Under the pieces are notes generated by a model, which did not search any database, was not told the origin of the DNA, and saw nothing but the letters and a program-made list of their open reading frames with translations. Positions 36,801-44,217 of a DNA stretch of 64,000 bases are shown here, in pieces. The DNA comes from JAHJQZ01 sp963667595. GTDB lineage: Bacteria; Pseudomonadota; Alphaproteobacteria; Rhizobiales; Devosiaceae. Position 1 is the first letter of the stretch; each line of letters opens with the position of its first letter. The stretch spans positions 1 to 64,000 of the forward strand of contig CAXXWD010000008.1 in NCBI GenBank assembly GCA_963667595.2, read 5' to 3'. The translations under genes were made by a program, and so were the position numbers.

Positions 36801-37613
36801 ACTGGTCAGGCGGACGCGTTCGGTATTGGCGTCGATTTTGGCGTCGAGCACGAGATTGCCGCGTACCGAGCCGTTATCGGCCGGTGGCGGCTGGCGAAAG
36901 GTCAGCTTTCCGGAAAAGCCGGGGTCCACGCCGGACTGGAACAGCCCGTCGGCACTGAGCACGAATCCGGCATCGATCGCCTTCAAAAACAGGGCGAGCT
37001 GCAACCCGCCATCCGCATTCATCTGGGAGGTGTTGATGCGCACCTGATAGGGGGCGCCCTGAAACTGCCCGGTGGCATTGAAGCCGAACGGCCCGCGCAG
37101 GGCCGACATGGTCAGATTGCCCTCGATATCGGCGAACTGCCAGGTCCCACCATTGCGGGCATCGGCAAGGGTGACAGTGCTTTGGGTCAGGTCGGCCCTG
37201 GCGACCGAGACATTGGTGGCATTGACCGTTTCGGGCAGATTGACCGGCACCGTGACATGGCCGTTTGCGCCGATACTGAGGCGTATGTCCGCTCCGGAGA
37301 TGATGAGCTTGGTGATCGTGTAGCGGTCGCGCAGAAAATCGGACAGCGAGAAATCGGCTTCGGCGTGCGCGATGCGCGCCACCGGGCTGGTTTCGGGACC
37401 GACGCTGATGCCATCGATGGTGATCCGCGGCTGCGGCAGAAAATGAATGTCGATCCTGCCCGAAACGGTGACGGGCGTGCCCAGCGCCTCGGTGGCAAGC
37501 GTCTCGATCTGCGGACGACGATCCGACCAGTCGATGAAATAAGGTGCGATGAACGCAAACGAAATCAGCAGTATCAGTAAACTGCCAAGGACGATGTAGA
37601 GACGGTTGAGCAC
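33846..37613 (-). CDS. AsmA-family envelope protein
   Basis: The 1255-residue protein starts with a single membrane anchor (MLNRLYIVLGSLLILLISFAFIAPYFIDW), the AsmA opening, followed by a very long beta-rich periplasmic region with an AsmA C-terminal domain at about residues 870-1080. AsmA-like (bridge-type) proteins are thought to carry phospholipids between inner and outer membrane. The last ~170 residues are a coiled coil of Ala, Glu, Lys and Arg (about 1115-1205) and a Pro/Gln tail, unusual for the family. The frame is intact. ClC lies upstream on the same strand with a 107-base gap. Confidence 0.9.
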   Translation of the reverse strand: MLNRLYIVLGSLLILLISFAFIAPYFIDWSDRRPQIETLATEALGTPVTVSGRIDIHFLPQPRITIDGISVGPETSPVARIAHAEADFSLSDFLRDRYTITKLIISGADIRLSIGANGHVTVPVNLPETVNATNVSVARADLTQSTVTLADARNGGTWQFADIEGNLTMSALRGPFGFNATGQFQGAPYQVRINTSQMNADGGLQLALFLKAIDAGFVLSADGLFQSGVDPGFSGKLTFRQPPPADNGSVRGNLVLDAKIDANTERVRLTSYVIVPDENRAGTRLTGAASINLGETPSFGAVVSGGVVSLAPRDARKTSENDPYELVRLLSELPTPPVPPITGSINVDISELDIRAFSLREVRLDAATDGKSWQVETFKGKLPGDASLVLSGTLGDRDGKPSFSGHVGLETDRLDALVQLWRSLDERTPLYGISASLGADLGLKDASVTLSNGTGRIDGAEFTFSGTVPSPGGQLDIAAHLGAFDAAQSATLFAVLPEIGDDPRFASSFAGGSFDMDAETLDLFGLAGSKLSARGSWAGKGINFDHMAAGDWGGASFTLSGGWKPGTKPELTANGRLILDADADAETKILPFLYQHLGVAPELQPGIARLLPASLDIDLTAPDDAGVQKLDISGRAGDSALVVAANLEQGLTSYLHAKMGIRATLTSDSPAALAAELGIDADLDTTGKASATLIATGSPANSMDVQLTFASPTDKLQYTGSVIPSDLGAIKGRGKLEFTLEKPADWAGVVGVSDLYLPKISGVSEISFTGLQSVTLSALNADAGGTSVHGELVRALEAGTPLYSGSLTLGGVDVSGFASLFVGGAALLDLEGGVWPDGPFAEAAAPRSTRGRISVAANAITSDGQALAGETNFTVYWDDRNTRLRGLSARMGGGTLSLDLGLCCAGTLGPRHVTGRLGLDAVSLDALLPEAPAETLDATITSSLQFDGTGETLAAIIASLSGQGSFSARDIAIAGFDPGAFETIAQSDTLLGLDAGQLADLVAKALSSGPFRADQMDGVLSLAGGTLRADNLAASSGKGELYGSAAFNLSDLGVSGGWTLSPSGTVGDGALINESTARISAVLGGTIFAPEHELDLAQMVDSIQVRAYEIEVERLEKLKAEDEARAHAAAEERARLMAIEARRKAEQAAAQAEAEAKARADAEAKAKAAADAQAKAAADAKARAEAEAAAAAATPDKTPVQPPETGGQQQPTGMVIQQEGQKNIEDLLKDLGESQDPMLPSPTLDDSAPLDLLGQ

Positions 37614-37720
37614 GTTTGACCTGCCTGATGCCCGCCAACTCTATCGAGCGCGTACAAACTCTGCTCCCGGATTGACATGTAGAGGCATCAAGTGCAAGCG
37701 CACAAAGTCAGTTTTCACGT

Positions 37721-39526
37721 TCATGCGTAGTGATTGGCAATCACCGCATTGGCGATTTCGGGGGCATCGATCACACCAACCACGTCTTCGGCGCGCGGAA
37801 TCCGGCTTGCCGAGTTCGAAACGACGATCGCCAGTGAGCGTTTGCGCCGGTTCATGCGGGTGATGATGGTGTTGAGAATGCTCGATTCCGGCGCGATGAC
37901 ATAATCCTCGTCCATCATCGAACCGAGCGTCTGGCCGGCGAAACGATCGACGGCATGCGCTTCGGTCAGCCTCACGAACCCGAGAATGCGCGAGTCTTCG
38001 GCCACGATCACCGTCGCGCGCTTGCCGTCGATTTCGTCGAGCGCATCGATGATCGGTGTCTGTTTGGGCATCACGAACACGTCGCGATTCATCAGTTCGC
38101 GCGCCTGGCGCACCAAATACATGTTGGTATGCCGGTTGACCGGGATCGGCCGTCCGCGCTTGCGCAGCTTGATGGTATAGATGTTTTCCTTGACCAGGGC
38201 GCGGCGCACGCCGACCGCCAGGGCCACCGCAAGCACCAGCGGCACGATGATGTTGTAGTCCCGCGTCATCTCGAAAATCATGACGATGGCCATCATCGAG
38301 GCGCCCGTGCCGCCACCAACCATGGCGCCCATGCCGACCACGGCGAATTCAGCCGGAGAGAATCCCATTCCGGGGAACAGGGCGCTGCAGGCCGCACCGA
38401 TGGCCGCGCCAAGGGTTGCGCCCATGAACAGGGACGGCGCGAACACGCCGCCCGAGGCACCCGATCCGAGACTGACCGAGGTGGCGAAGATCTTGCCCAA
38501 AAAGATCGCCGCAATCATCCAGAACGACGTCATGCCGCCATCGAAAATGGCCTGGATCGTCGCATAGCCAACGCCAGCCGTCTGGTAGTGCCCCGTGCTC
38601 AGTGACATTCCGTAGGCGAGCAGCCCGATGCTCAGCATGCCGATGATGTTCTGCACATAGGGGCCGCCCGGCAGGGTCGGGAAGAAATCCTCGCAGATGG
38701 CGAGGAACCGGATGAAGGCCCAGCTCGCCACGCCAGCCGCCAGGCCGAGCAGCACGAAGGCGAGCAGAAGCACGATGTTGAAATCCGGATCGGGACCCAT
38801 GACGCTTGATGGCACCATGAAGGCCGGATCGATGCCCAGGAACAGCCGCCCGATGGCGGTTGCCGTCGCCGTGGCGATGACCACCGGCAGGAAGGTCCGG
38901 TTCGAGACTTCCGGCAACAGCAGTTCGACCGCGAACAGCACCCCGCCAAGCGGCGTGTTGAAGGTCGCCGCGATGCCGGCGCCGGCGCCGGCCGACAACA
39001 GCGTGATCTTTTGCCAGCGCGGCAATTGCAGCTTGCGCGCCAGAGTCGACCCGAACGAGGCGCCGATCTGGATGATCGGCCCTTCCCGGCCGACCGAAGC
39101 GCCGGACCCGATGGAAATCGCCGAGGCCAGCATCTTGATGACCGCGACGACGCCGCGCACGTTGCCCTTGTTGTGATAGATCGCGTACATCACTTCGGGA
39201 ACGCCGTGCCCCTTGGCTTCGGGGGCGAAGGTCTGGACCAGCCAGACGACGATCAGGCCGCCAATAACGGGCGCGAAGATGATGCCGAACCCCCAGGGAT
39301 TGACGGCATCGTAGTGGTTGGCGTCGTAAAGGAAGCTGAATTTGCCGAGGAAGAACAGATTGTGCACGACCGCGATCATGAAGCGGAAGAGCACGGCGCC
39401 CATGGCTGCGACGATGCCGATGAGAAAGGCAAGGACGCACAGGAAAGGCAGGGAGATGTCGTTCCCTTCGGCCGGAGAATCGTCGACGACGGCGGGAGAA
39501 ACCGTTTGAGACTCAGATACTGGCAT
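37721..39526 (-). CDS. ClC-type chloride channel or exchanger with CBS domains
   Basis: A 601-residue ClC protein. The three anion-pore signatures are present: GSGASVG (139-145), GREGP with the gating glutamate E149, and GGVFAPSLF. A C-terminal CBS pair (about 470-590; VFVMPKQTPIIDALDEIDG and YVIAPESSILNTIITRM) may sense nucleotides. It moves chloride, or another anion such as fluoride or nitrate, across the inner membrane, probably in exchange for protons. It is divergent from cysK. Confidence 0.93.
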   Translation of the reverse strand: MPVSESQTVSPAVVDDSPAEGNDISLPFLCVLAFLIGIVAAMGAVLFRFMIAVVHNLFFLGKFSFLYDANHYDAVNPWGFGIIFAPVIGGLIVVWLVQTFAPEAKGHGVPEVMYAIYHNKGNVRGVVAVIKMLASAISIGSGASVGREGPIIQIGASFGSTLARKLQLPRWQKITLLSAGAGAGIAATFNTPLGGVLFAVELLLPEVSNRTFLPVVIATATATAIGRLFLGIDPAFMVPSSVMGPDPDFNIVLLLAFVLLGLAAGVASWAFIRFLAICEDFFPTLPGGPYVQNIIGMLSIGLLAYGMSLSTGHYQTAGVGYATIQAIFDGGMTSFWMIAAIFLGKIFATSVSLGSGASGGVFAPSLFMGATLGAAIGAACSALFPGMGFSPAEFAVVGMGAMVGGGTGASMMAIVMIFEMTRDYNIIVPLVLAVALAVGVRRALVKENIYTIKLRKRGRPIPVNRHTNMYLVRQARELMNRDVFVMPKQTPIIDALDEIDGKRATVIVAEDSRILGFVRLTEAHAVDRFAGQTLGSMMDEDYVIAPESSILNTIITRMNRRKRSLAIVVSNSASRIPRAEDVVGVIDAPEIANAVIANHYA

Positions 39527-39758
39527 GTTTTTTGCGGGGTCAGGAGGTTGGCGCGTTCCTGCACCTTCGGTTGCGTTGCGTCAAGCTCACCGATCAGTTT
39601 CGTCCTGGAAACGTTAAAATCCAGTCGATGTGACGCATCGGAAGGTCGGCAATCCGCGATGAGGATAATCGTTTGCCCCGCATCATCCAATGCATGGCAG
39701 CTTGTACCCCAATTCGCGCCATAAGAAAAAATCCCTTGCGCGCCCTTTGTTTCCCGCC

Positions 39759-39786
39759 TTGCAGCGGCCGGTTCGGGTGACTAGCC
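39759..39786 (+). promoter_or_regulatory. Possible cysK promoter
   Basis: TTGCAG and CTAGCC are 16 bases apart and end 27 bases before the cysK start. A weak match to the consensus. Confidence 0.3.
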
Positions 39787-39813
39787 TTTGGGCCGAACGA
39801 TATGGAAAGACCC

Positions 39814-40854
39814 ATGATCAACGCCCATCAAGACGTCATCTCCGCCATCGGCAACACGCCGCTCATCCGCCTCAACCACGTCTCCGACCTGACGGGATGT
39901 GAGATCTGGGGCAAGGCGGAATTCCTCAATCCCGGCCAGTCGGTCAAGGACCGCGCCGCCCTTTTCATCATCCGCGACGCCGAACGGCGCGGGCTCTTGA
40001 AACCCGGCGGCACCATCGTCGAAGGCACGGCGGGCAATACCGGCATCGGGTTGAGCGTGGTTGGCAACGCCCTCGGCTATAAATCGGTCATTGTCATTCC
40101 CGATACGCAGAGCCAGGAGAAGAAGGATACGCTGCGCCTCAACGGCGCCGAACTGATCGAAGTGCCAGCCGTTCCCTACAAGAACCCGAACAATTTCATA
40201 AAAGTTTCCGGCCGGTTGGCTGAAAAACTTGCCAAAGAACTTGAAAATGGTGCGGTCTGGGCCAACCAGTTCGACAATGTGGCCAACCGCGAGGCTCACA
40301 TCAAGGGAACCTCCCAGGAAATCCTCAAACAGACCGACGGGAAAATCGACGGTTTCATCTGTGCGGCCGGGTCGGGCGGCACGCTGGGCGGTATGTCGCT
40401 GGGGCTCAAGGAGGCCAATCCGGGCATCCAGATCGGCCTCGCCGATCCGGAAGGCGCGGCGCTTTATTCCTGGTACACGAGCGGCGAATTGAAATCCGAA
40501 GGCAGTTCGATCACCGAGGGAATCGGACAGGCCCGGATCACCGGCAATCTCCAGGACGTGGTGATCGATCACGCCTACCGGATTCCGGATGCCGAGGCCC
40601 TGCCCTATCTTTTCGACCTGCTCGAACACGAGGGCCTGTGCCTCGGCGGGTCCTCTGCGATCAACATCGCTGGCGCGGTCCGGCTGGCGCGGGAACTCGG
40701 ACCAGGCAAGACCATCGTTACGATCCTGTGCGATTATGGCTATCGTTACCAGTCCAAGCTCTTCAACCCGGCTTTCCTCAAATCCAAGGGTCTGCCGGTG
40801 CCAGGCTGGCTGGAGCGGAACCCGACAATCAACGTTTCCGACGTATTCGAATAG
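39814..40854 (+). CDS. cysK: Cysteine synthase A-like O-acetylserine sulfhydrylase
   Basis: The 346-residue PLP enzyme has the cofactor lysine K45 in PGQSVKDRAALFII, the substrate loop EGTAGNTGIGLSVVG and the glycine-rich PLP phosphate loop AAGSGGTLGG. It makes cysteine from O-acetylserine and sulfide. The start at 39814 follows GGAAAGACCC; an ATG four codons upstream is possible. It is slightly longer than E. coli CysK (323). The sulfurtransferase gene follows after eight bases. Confidence 0.9.
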   Translation: MINAHQDVISAIGNTPLIRLNHVSDLTGCEIWGKAEFLNPGQSVKDRAALFIIRDAERRGLLKPGGTIVEGTAGNTGIGLSVVGNALGYKSVIVIPDTQSQEKKDTLRLNGAELIEVPAVPYKNPNNFIKVSGRLAEKLAKELENGAVWANQFDNVANREAHIKGTSQEILKQTDGKIDGFICAAGSGGTLGGMSLGLKEANPGIQIGLADPEGAALYSWYTSGELKSEGSSITEGIGQARITGNLQDVVIDHAYRIPDAEALPYLFDLLEHEGLCLGGSSAINIAGAVRLARELGPGKTIVTILCDYGYRYQSKLFNPAFLKSKGLPVPGWLERNPTINVSDVFE

Positions 40855-40862
40855 GACGCACC

Positions 40863-41705
40863 ATGCCTAGCTCACCTCTGGTCACATCCGACTGGCTCGC
40901 CGCGCATCTTTATGATGCCGACCTGAGGATCGTCGATGCCTCGTGGTACATGCCGGCATCCGAACGCGACCCCGATGCCGAATATGGCGTGAGCCATATC
41001 CCCGGCGCGGTGCGCTTCAACCCGGACGTGATCGCCGACACCTCCATCCCCCTGCCCCACATGCTCGCCGCACCGGAGGTCTTTGCCGAAGCGGTCGGAC
41101 GTCTCGGGATTTCGGAAACCGACACCATCGTCGTTTACGATGGCGCTGGCCTGTTTTCGGCAGCGCGGGTCTGGTGGAATTTCCGGATCATGGGCGCCAA
41201 AAAGGTGTTCGTGCTCGATGGCGGGCTGCCGAAATGGGTTGCCGAGAAACGTCCTCTCGCCGCCGGCTCCATGGCGCCGGTGCCGGCAATCTTCCATCCG
41301 GTCTTTTCGCCCGAAGGCGTCGCCGATGTGCCACGCGTGCTGGCCGCGCTCAACGATCCCGGCATTCAGGTCGTCGATGTCCGCTCGGCGGCGCGCTTTC
41401 GCGCCGAAGCGCCGGAACCCCGGCCCGGTCTCAGGTCCGGCCACATGCCGGGCGCGAAGAACCTGCCCTTCACCGAGATCGTCGAAAACGGCCGGTTGCG
41501 CGATCTGGCGGCCCTCAAGGCCGCCTTCGCTGCGGCGGGGATCGATACTGCAAAACCGGTCATTTCCTCCTGCGGCTCGGGGATCACCGCCCCCTTACTG
41601 ACCCTCGCCCTCGCCGCCGCCGGTGCCGTGGACGGCGCCGTCTATGACGGGTCGTGGACGGAATGGGGCGGCCGCGATGACGTACCGGTGGTGACGGGTC
41701 CCTGA
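40863..41705 (+). CDS. sseA: 3-mercaptopyruvate/thiosulfate sulfurtransferase
   Basis: The 280-residue protein has two rhodanese domains. The first is inactive (SHIPGAVRFNPD, then VVYDGAGLFSAARVWW) and the second has the active-site loop CGSGITA, the mercaptopyruvate-sulfurtransferase form. It transfers sulfur from 3-mercaptopyruvate to thiols or cyanide in cysteine breakdown. It follows cysK by eight bases, so the pair forms an operon for cysteine metabolism. Confidence 0.93.
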   Translation: MPSSPLVTSDWLAAHLYDADLRIVDASWYMPASERDPDAEYGVSHIPGAVRFNPDVIADTSIPLPHMLAAPEVFAEAVGRLGISETDTIVVYDGAGLFSAARVWWNFRIMGAKKVFVLDGGLPKWVAEKRPLAAGSMAPVPAIFHPVFSPEGVADVPRVLAALNDPGIQVVDVRSAARFRAEAPEPRPGLRSGHMPGAKNLPFTEIVENGRLRDLAALKAAFAAAGIDTAKPVISSCGSGITAPLLTLALAAAGAVDGAVYDGSWTEWGGRDDVPVVTGP

Positions 41706-41726
41706 TAAAGCGCTGTTGCGACCGGC

Positions 41727-42737
41727 CTACCTGATCGGCGGCGCGTAGAGCAGTCCGCCCTGCAGGTAGAGGGAATTGGACCCGCGCGGCAGGGCCGTGC
41801 CGGTCTGGGACCCGAAATTGCGGGCGTAGATTTCCCCGTAATTGCCCACGGCGTGAATGACCGTCTGCATCCAATTCAAATCGAGGCCGAGGGCCGAACC
41901 GAAATCTCCTTCGAGACCGAGAAGACGGCGGATCGAGGCGTTCTTGGTCGATTGCATCGGTTCGAGATTGAGCGAGGTCACCCCGAGTTCTTCCGCCTCG
42001 ATCAGGCTATAAAGCGTCCAGCGAACGATCTCGAACCACTGGTCGTCGCCCTCGCGCACCACCGGCCCATAGGGCAGTTTGCTGAGTCGTTCGGGCAGAA
42101 TGCGCCCCAGCTGGACATCGTGGTGCAGGCGATGTTGAGCGTAAAGCCAGCTCGCTGGCGCGGTCAGCACGTTGCAGCGTTCGTTGGCATAGGCAACCAG
42201 CAGATCGGCCCGTTCTTCGTAAAGCAGTTCGGCATAATCCGCCCCGATATCGGCGAAGAAGGATTTGACGGCGGCACGCTCGTCCGGATCGTCAAGCAGA
42301 CACACCGTGACGTCTTTCAGTTCGAACGCGGAGACGACATCGATCGAATCCGGGACCATCAGGGCCAGGCCGTCATAAAAGGAGATCCCGGCAAAGCTGA
42401 CCCCGAAAACCGTATCGCGGGTAATCGACCAAGCAGCGTTGCGGGCGAGAAGATCGATATCGCCCGCCTGCAGGGCCGCGAATCGCGCCGACCCGGTCAA
42501 CGGACGGAATTCGACGAGATCGGGGTCTCCGAAAACGGCGGCGGCGACGGCCCGGCAGAAGTCGACGTCAAAACCGGACCACAGGCCGGCTTCGCTCTTC
42601 TGGGCAAAACCCGGCATCGGATCGGTGGCGCCGCAAACCAGATGTCCGCGCTGGCGAACGGCATCCAAGGTCTGCGCACTCGCGGGAAAGACAATGAAAA
42701 TGAGAGCCAGAACCAGTAGAGCCCGACGCAGATACAT
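41727..42737 (-). CDS. Amino-acid ABC transporter substrate-binding protein (AapJ-like)
   Basis: The 336-residue product has a signal peptide (YLRRALLVLALIFIVFPASAQ) and the family-3 solute-binding pattern: TLDAVRQRGHLVCGATDPMPGFAQ, GFDVDFCRAVAAAVFGDPDLVEF, and LARNAAWSITRD. It most resembles general L-amino-acid binding proteins (AapJ/BztA). No permease or ATPase gene is next to it, so it is an orphan. The start at 42737 is chosen over an ATG at 42761 because it places the signal at the N-terminus. Confidence 0.88.
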   Translation of the reverse strand: MYLRRALLVLALIFIVFPASAQTLDAVRQRGHLVCGATDPMPGFAQKSEAGLWSGFDVDFCRAVAAAVFGDPDLVEFRPLTGSARFAALQAGDIDLLARNAAWSITRDTVFGVSFAGISFYDGLALMVPDSIDVVSAFELKDVTVCLLDDPDERAAVKSFFADIGADYAELLYEERADLLVAYANERCNVLTAPASWLYAQHRLHHDVQLGRILPERLSKLPYGPVVREGDDQWFEIVRWTLYSLIEAEELGVTSLNLEPMQSTKNASIRRLLGLEGDFGSALGLDLNWMQTVIHAVGNYGEIYARNFGSQTGTALPRGSNSLYLQGGLLYAPPIR

Positions 42738-43230
42738 CACTGAACAAGCCTTTTGTTCCACGCGGCCAGGACGGCCGCCTCTCCCTCGGGGCGCGATATT
42801 GCGGCAAGCCCGCGAAACGGGTCAAGCACATGTGCCCGCTTCAAGGTGCGCCCTTTTGGTTTCCCTGTCCGGCCGCAAAGCTCGCGTCCGGATCAATTTG
42901 AATGAAGTTTCCTTTCCTCCTGGACGAAGGAAAAGGCCGTTTGTGCGACAATTGGCGTTTTTCACCAGAATGATGGCGCTCGAATGACAAAAAACGGCCG
43001 GGCGTTGAACCCGGCCTGACAATTTTCTGGTGATGAAACAAACCGGGTCTTCTGGGGAATCCGGTCATGTCGTCACACTAGGAAAAATCAGTTACAAACA
43101 CATGACAGCCCTTCATGTCCGGCTTTCGAGACAAAATGCCTCGTTTCCGCCATGCTGACGCCCTTATTCGGTCGGTTTGGCAACAAAGGATCGCGGGTAT
43201 CATCCTTCATACTGGGAAAGCCTTTCTTTC
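42738..43230. other. Intergenic region between divergent genes
   Basis: Apart from the small RNA candidate at 42989-43090, I see a stem-loop TTTCCTT...AAGGAAA around 42912-42937 whose loop carries TCCTCC, a motif able to pair with ribosome-binding sites. No protein-coding gene is supported. Confidence 0.4.
42989..43090 (-). ncRNA. Candidate small RNA ending in an orphan terminator
   Basis: On the minus strand GGCCGGG (43016-43010) and CCCGGCC (43002-42996) form a hairpin followed by a run of six T (42994-42989), a strong intrinsic terminator. No minus-strand gene lies upstream for over 3 kb, so the terminator should serve an untranslated transcript. A second hairpin ACCGG...CCGGT with loop ATTCCCCAG lies just upstream. 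The 5' end (about 43090) is a guess based on a weak promoter-like TGTCAT-N17-TTCCTA. Confidence 0.45.
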
Positions 43231-43728
43231 ATGGATTTCTCCTGGCCCGCAATCGTCGGTCTTATATCGGCCCTATGGGGCGGCACGCCGGCGGCCGATT
43301 TTGATTCGACACCCAAAAGCCTGCTCGAAGCCGTCTATCGTCAGTCTCCCGCGATCGAGCGCACGCTCAGCGACACGGACATCTATTCCGAGCGGTTGCA
43401 GAACCTGTTTTACCACTACAACGCCGAACAGAACCTGATCCTGACCTCCGCCGCCGCCGATCCCGTTCCGGTCGATCTATTGGCGTTCGATCCCCTGTCG
43501 ACTGAAACAGCCACCGAAAATGTCGTCATTTCCGAGCCGGTCGTCCGTGACGACCAGGCCACCGCCACCGTCAGCTTCGAAAAGGACGGCAAGCCGGTGC
43601 AGCTTTCATTCTATCTGGTCGCGGAAAACGACAAATGGCGTATCGACGATATCGCCGCTTTCGGCGATGGCGGACAGCCGTGGCTCCTGAGCTGGTTGTT
43701 GCGCTACGATCCGCTTTCGGCGGAGTAA
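43231..43728 (+). CDS. Exported protein of unknown function (DUF3828-like)
   Basis: The 165-residue product begins MDFSWPAIVGLISALWGGTPAADF, a possible weak signal or membrane segment. Its body ends in a beta-rich part (VVRDDQATATVSFEKDGKPVQLSFYLVAENDKWRIDDIA) that resembles DUF3828/SnoaL-like folds. Function is unknown. The start at 43231 is preferred to an ATG at 43177. It is a single gene with repeats on both sides. Confidence 0.65.
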   Translation: MDFSWPAIVGLISALWGGTPAADFDSTPKSLLEAVYRQSPAIERTLSDTDIYSERLQNLFYHYNAEQNLILTSAAADPVPVDLLAFDPLSTETATENVVISEPVVRDDQATATVSFEKDGKPVQLSFYLVAENDKWRIDDIAAFGDGGQPWLLSWLLRYDPLSAE

Positions 43729-43820
43729 AGACCGGCGTCCCGCGCGCGTTCCTTATTATGTGTGAGGGGCTGTCTCCGCGTTTGACGTATTGTCATGCTT
43801 TTGCACCCCCAACGGAGTCG

Positions 43821-43841
43821 CCCCGCGACTTGATCGCGGGG
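43821..43841. repeat. CTTGA-type stem-loop repeat
   Basis: Arms CCCCGCGA and TCGCGGGG with pentaloop CTTGA, flanked by GTCCACTCGC. The same flank (GTCCACTCTC) and loop occur at 49083-49103 in inverse orientation. Confidence 0.65.
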
Positions 43842-44113
43842 TCCACTCGCAACGCAAGGCTAATAAGCGCTTGCCGTTTTTCCTCCACGCACCCCTCGCG
43901 CAAGAAGGGCAACGCGGAGCAAGACCACAGGCGCCGTGGCAAGATGCCGAAGCGCGTGGGTCCCGGTGTCGAGCACAGCGACGACTCTTGAATGTCGTGC
44001 CAATGCCAGTCGAAACAAACAAGCACTGGCAACACCGCCTTTAGCTCCTCGCGTTGCCGAACCGGAAAACCTTGCCCTCGGGCATGACCCGAGGGCGGTT
44101 CCCGTCTTGCGGG

Positions 44114-44140
44114 AAAACGATCCACAGGATCGTTTTCTTT
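44114..44140 (+). terminator. Strong stem-loop with T-run before uvrD
   Basis: AAAACGATCC and GGATCGTTTT are perfect 10-bp complements with a 3-base loop, followed by CTTTT. A likely terminator for the upstream transcript, or a leader structure of uvrD. Confidence 0.6.
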
Positions 44141-44217
44141 TCCGCAAAACTCCCGGCAACGCTTTATAGTGCCACCGGAACAAAACGAGATTCGTACAGG
44201 ATGGCGCCTTAGCGAGC

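Larger units (their letters stand above)
43729..44217. other. Intergenic region built of palindromes before uvrD
   Basis: It holds at least three perfect stem-loops: CCCCGCGA-CTTGA-TCGCGGGG (43821-43841), GCCCTCGGG-CATGA-CCCGAGGGC (44074-44096) and AAAACGATCC-ACA-GGATCGTTTT (44114-44136, followed by CTTTT). The first two belong to the CTTGA-type repeat family. A TATAGT box at 44164 may be the -10 of uvrD. No protein gene is supported. Confidence 0.55.

Noticed and set aside
43729..44217. A CRISPR array or integron site in the palindrome-rich stretch
   Set aside because: The repeats are not regularly spaced and have no unique spacers or integrase gene; they are independent stem-loops.
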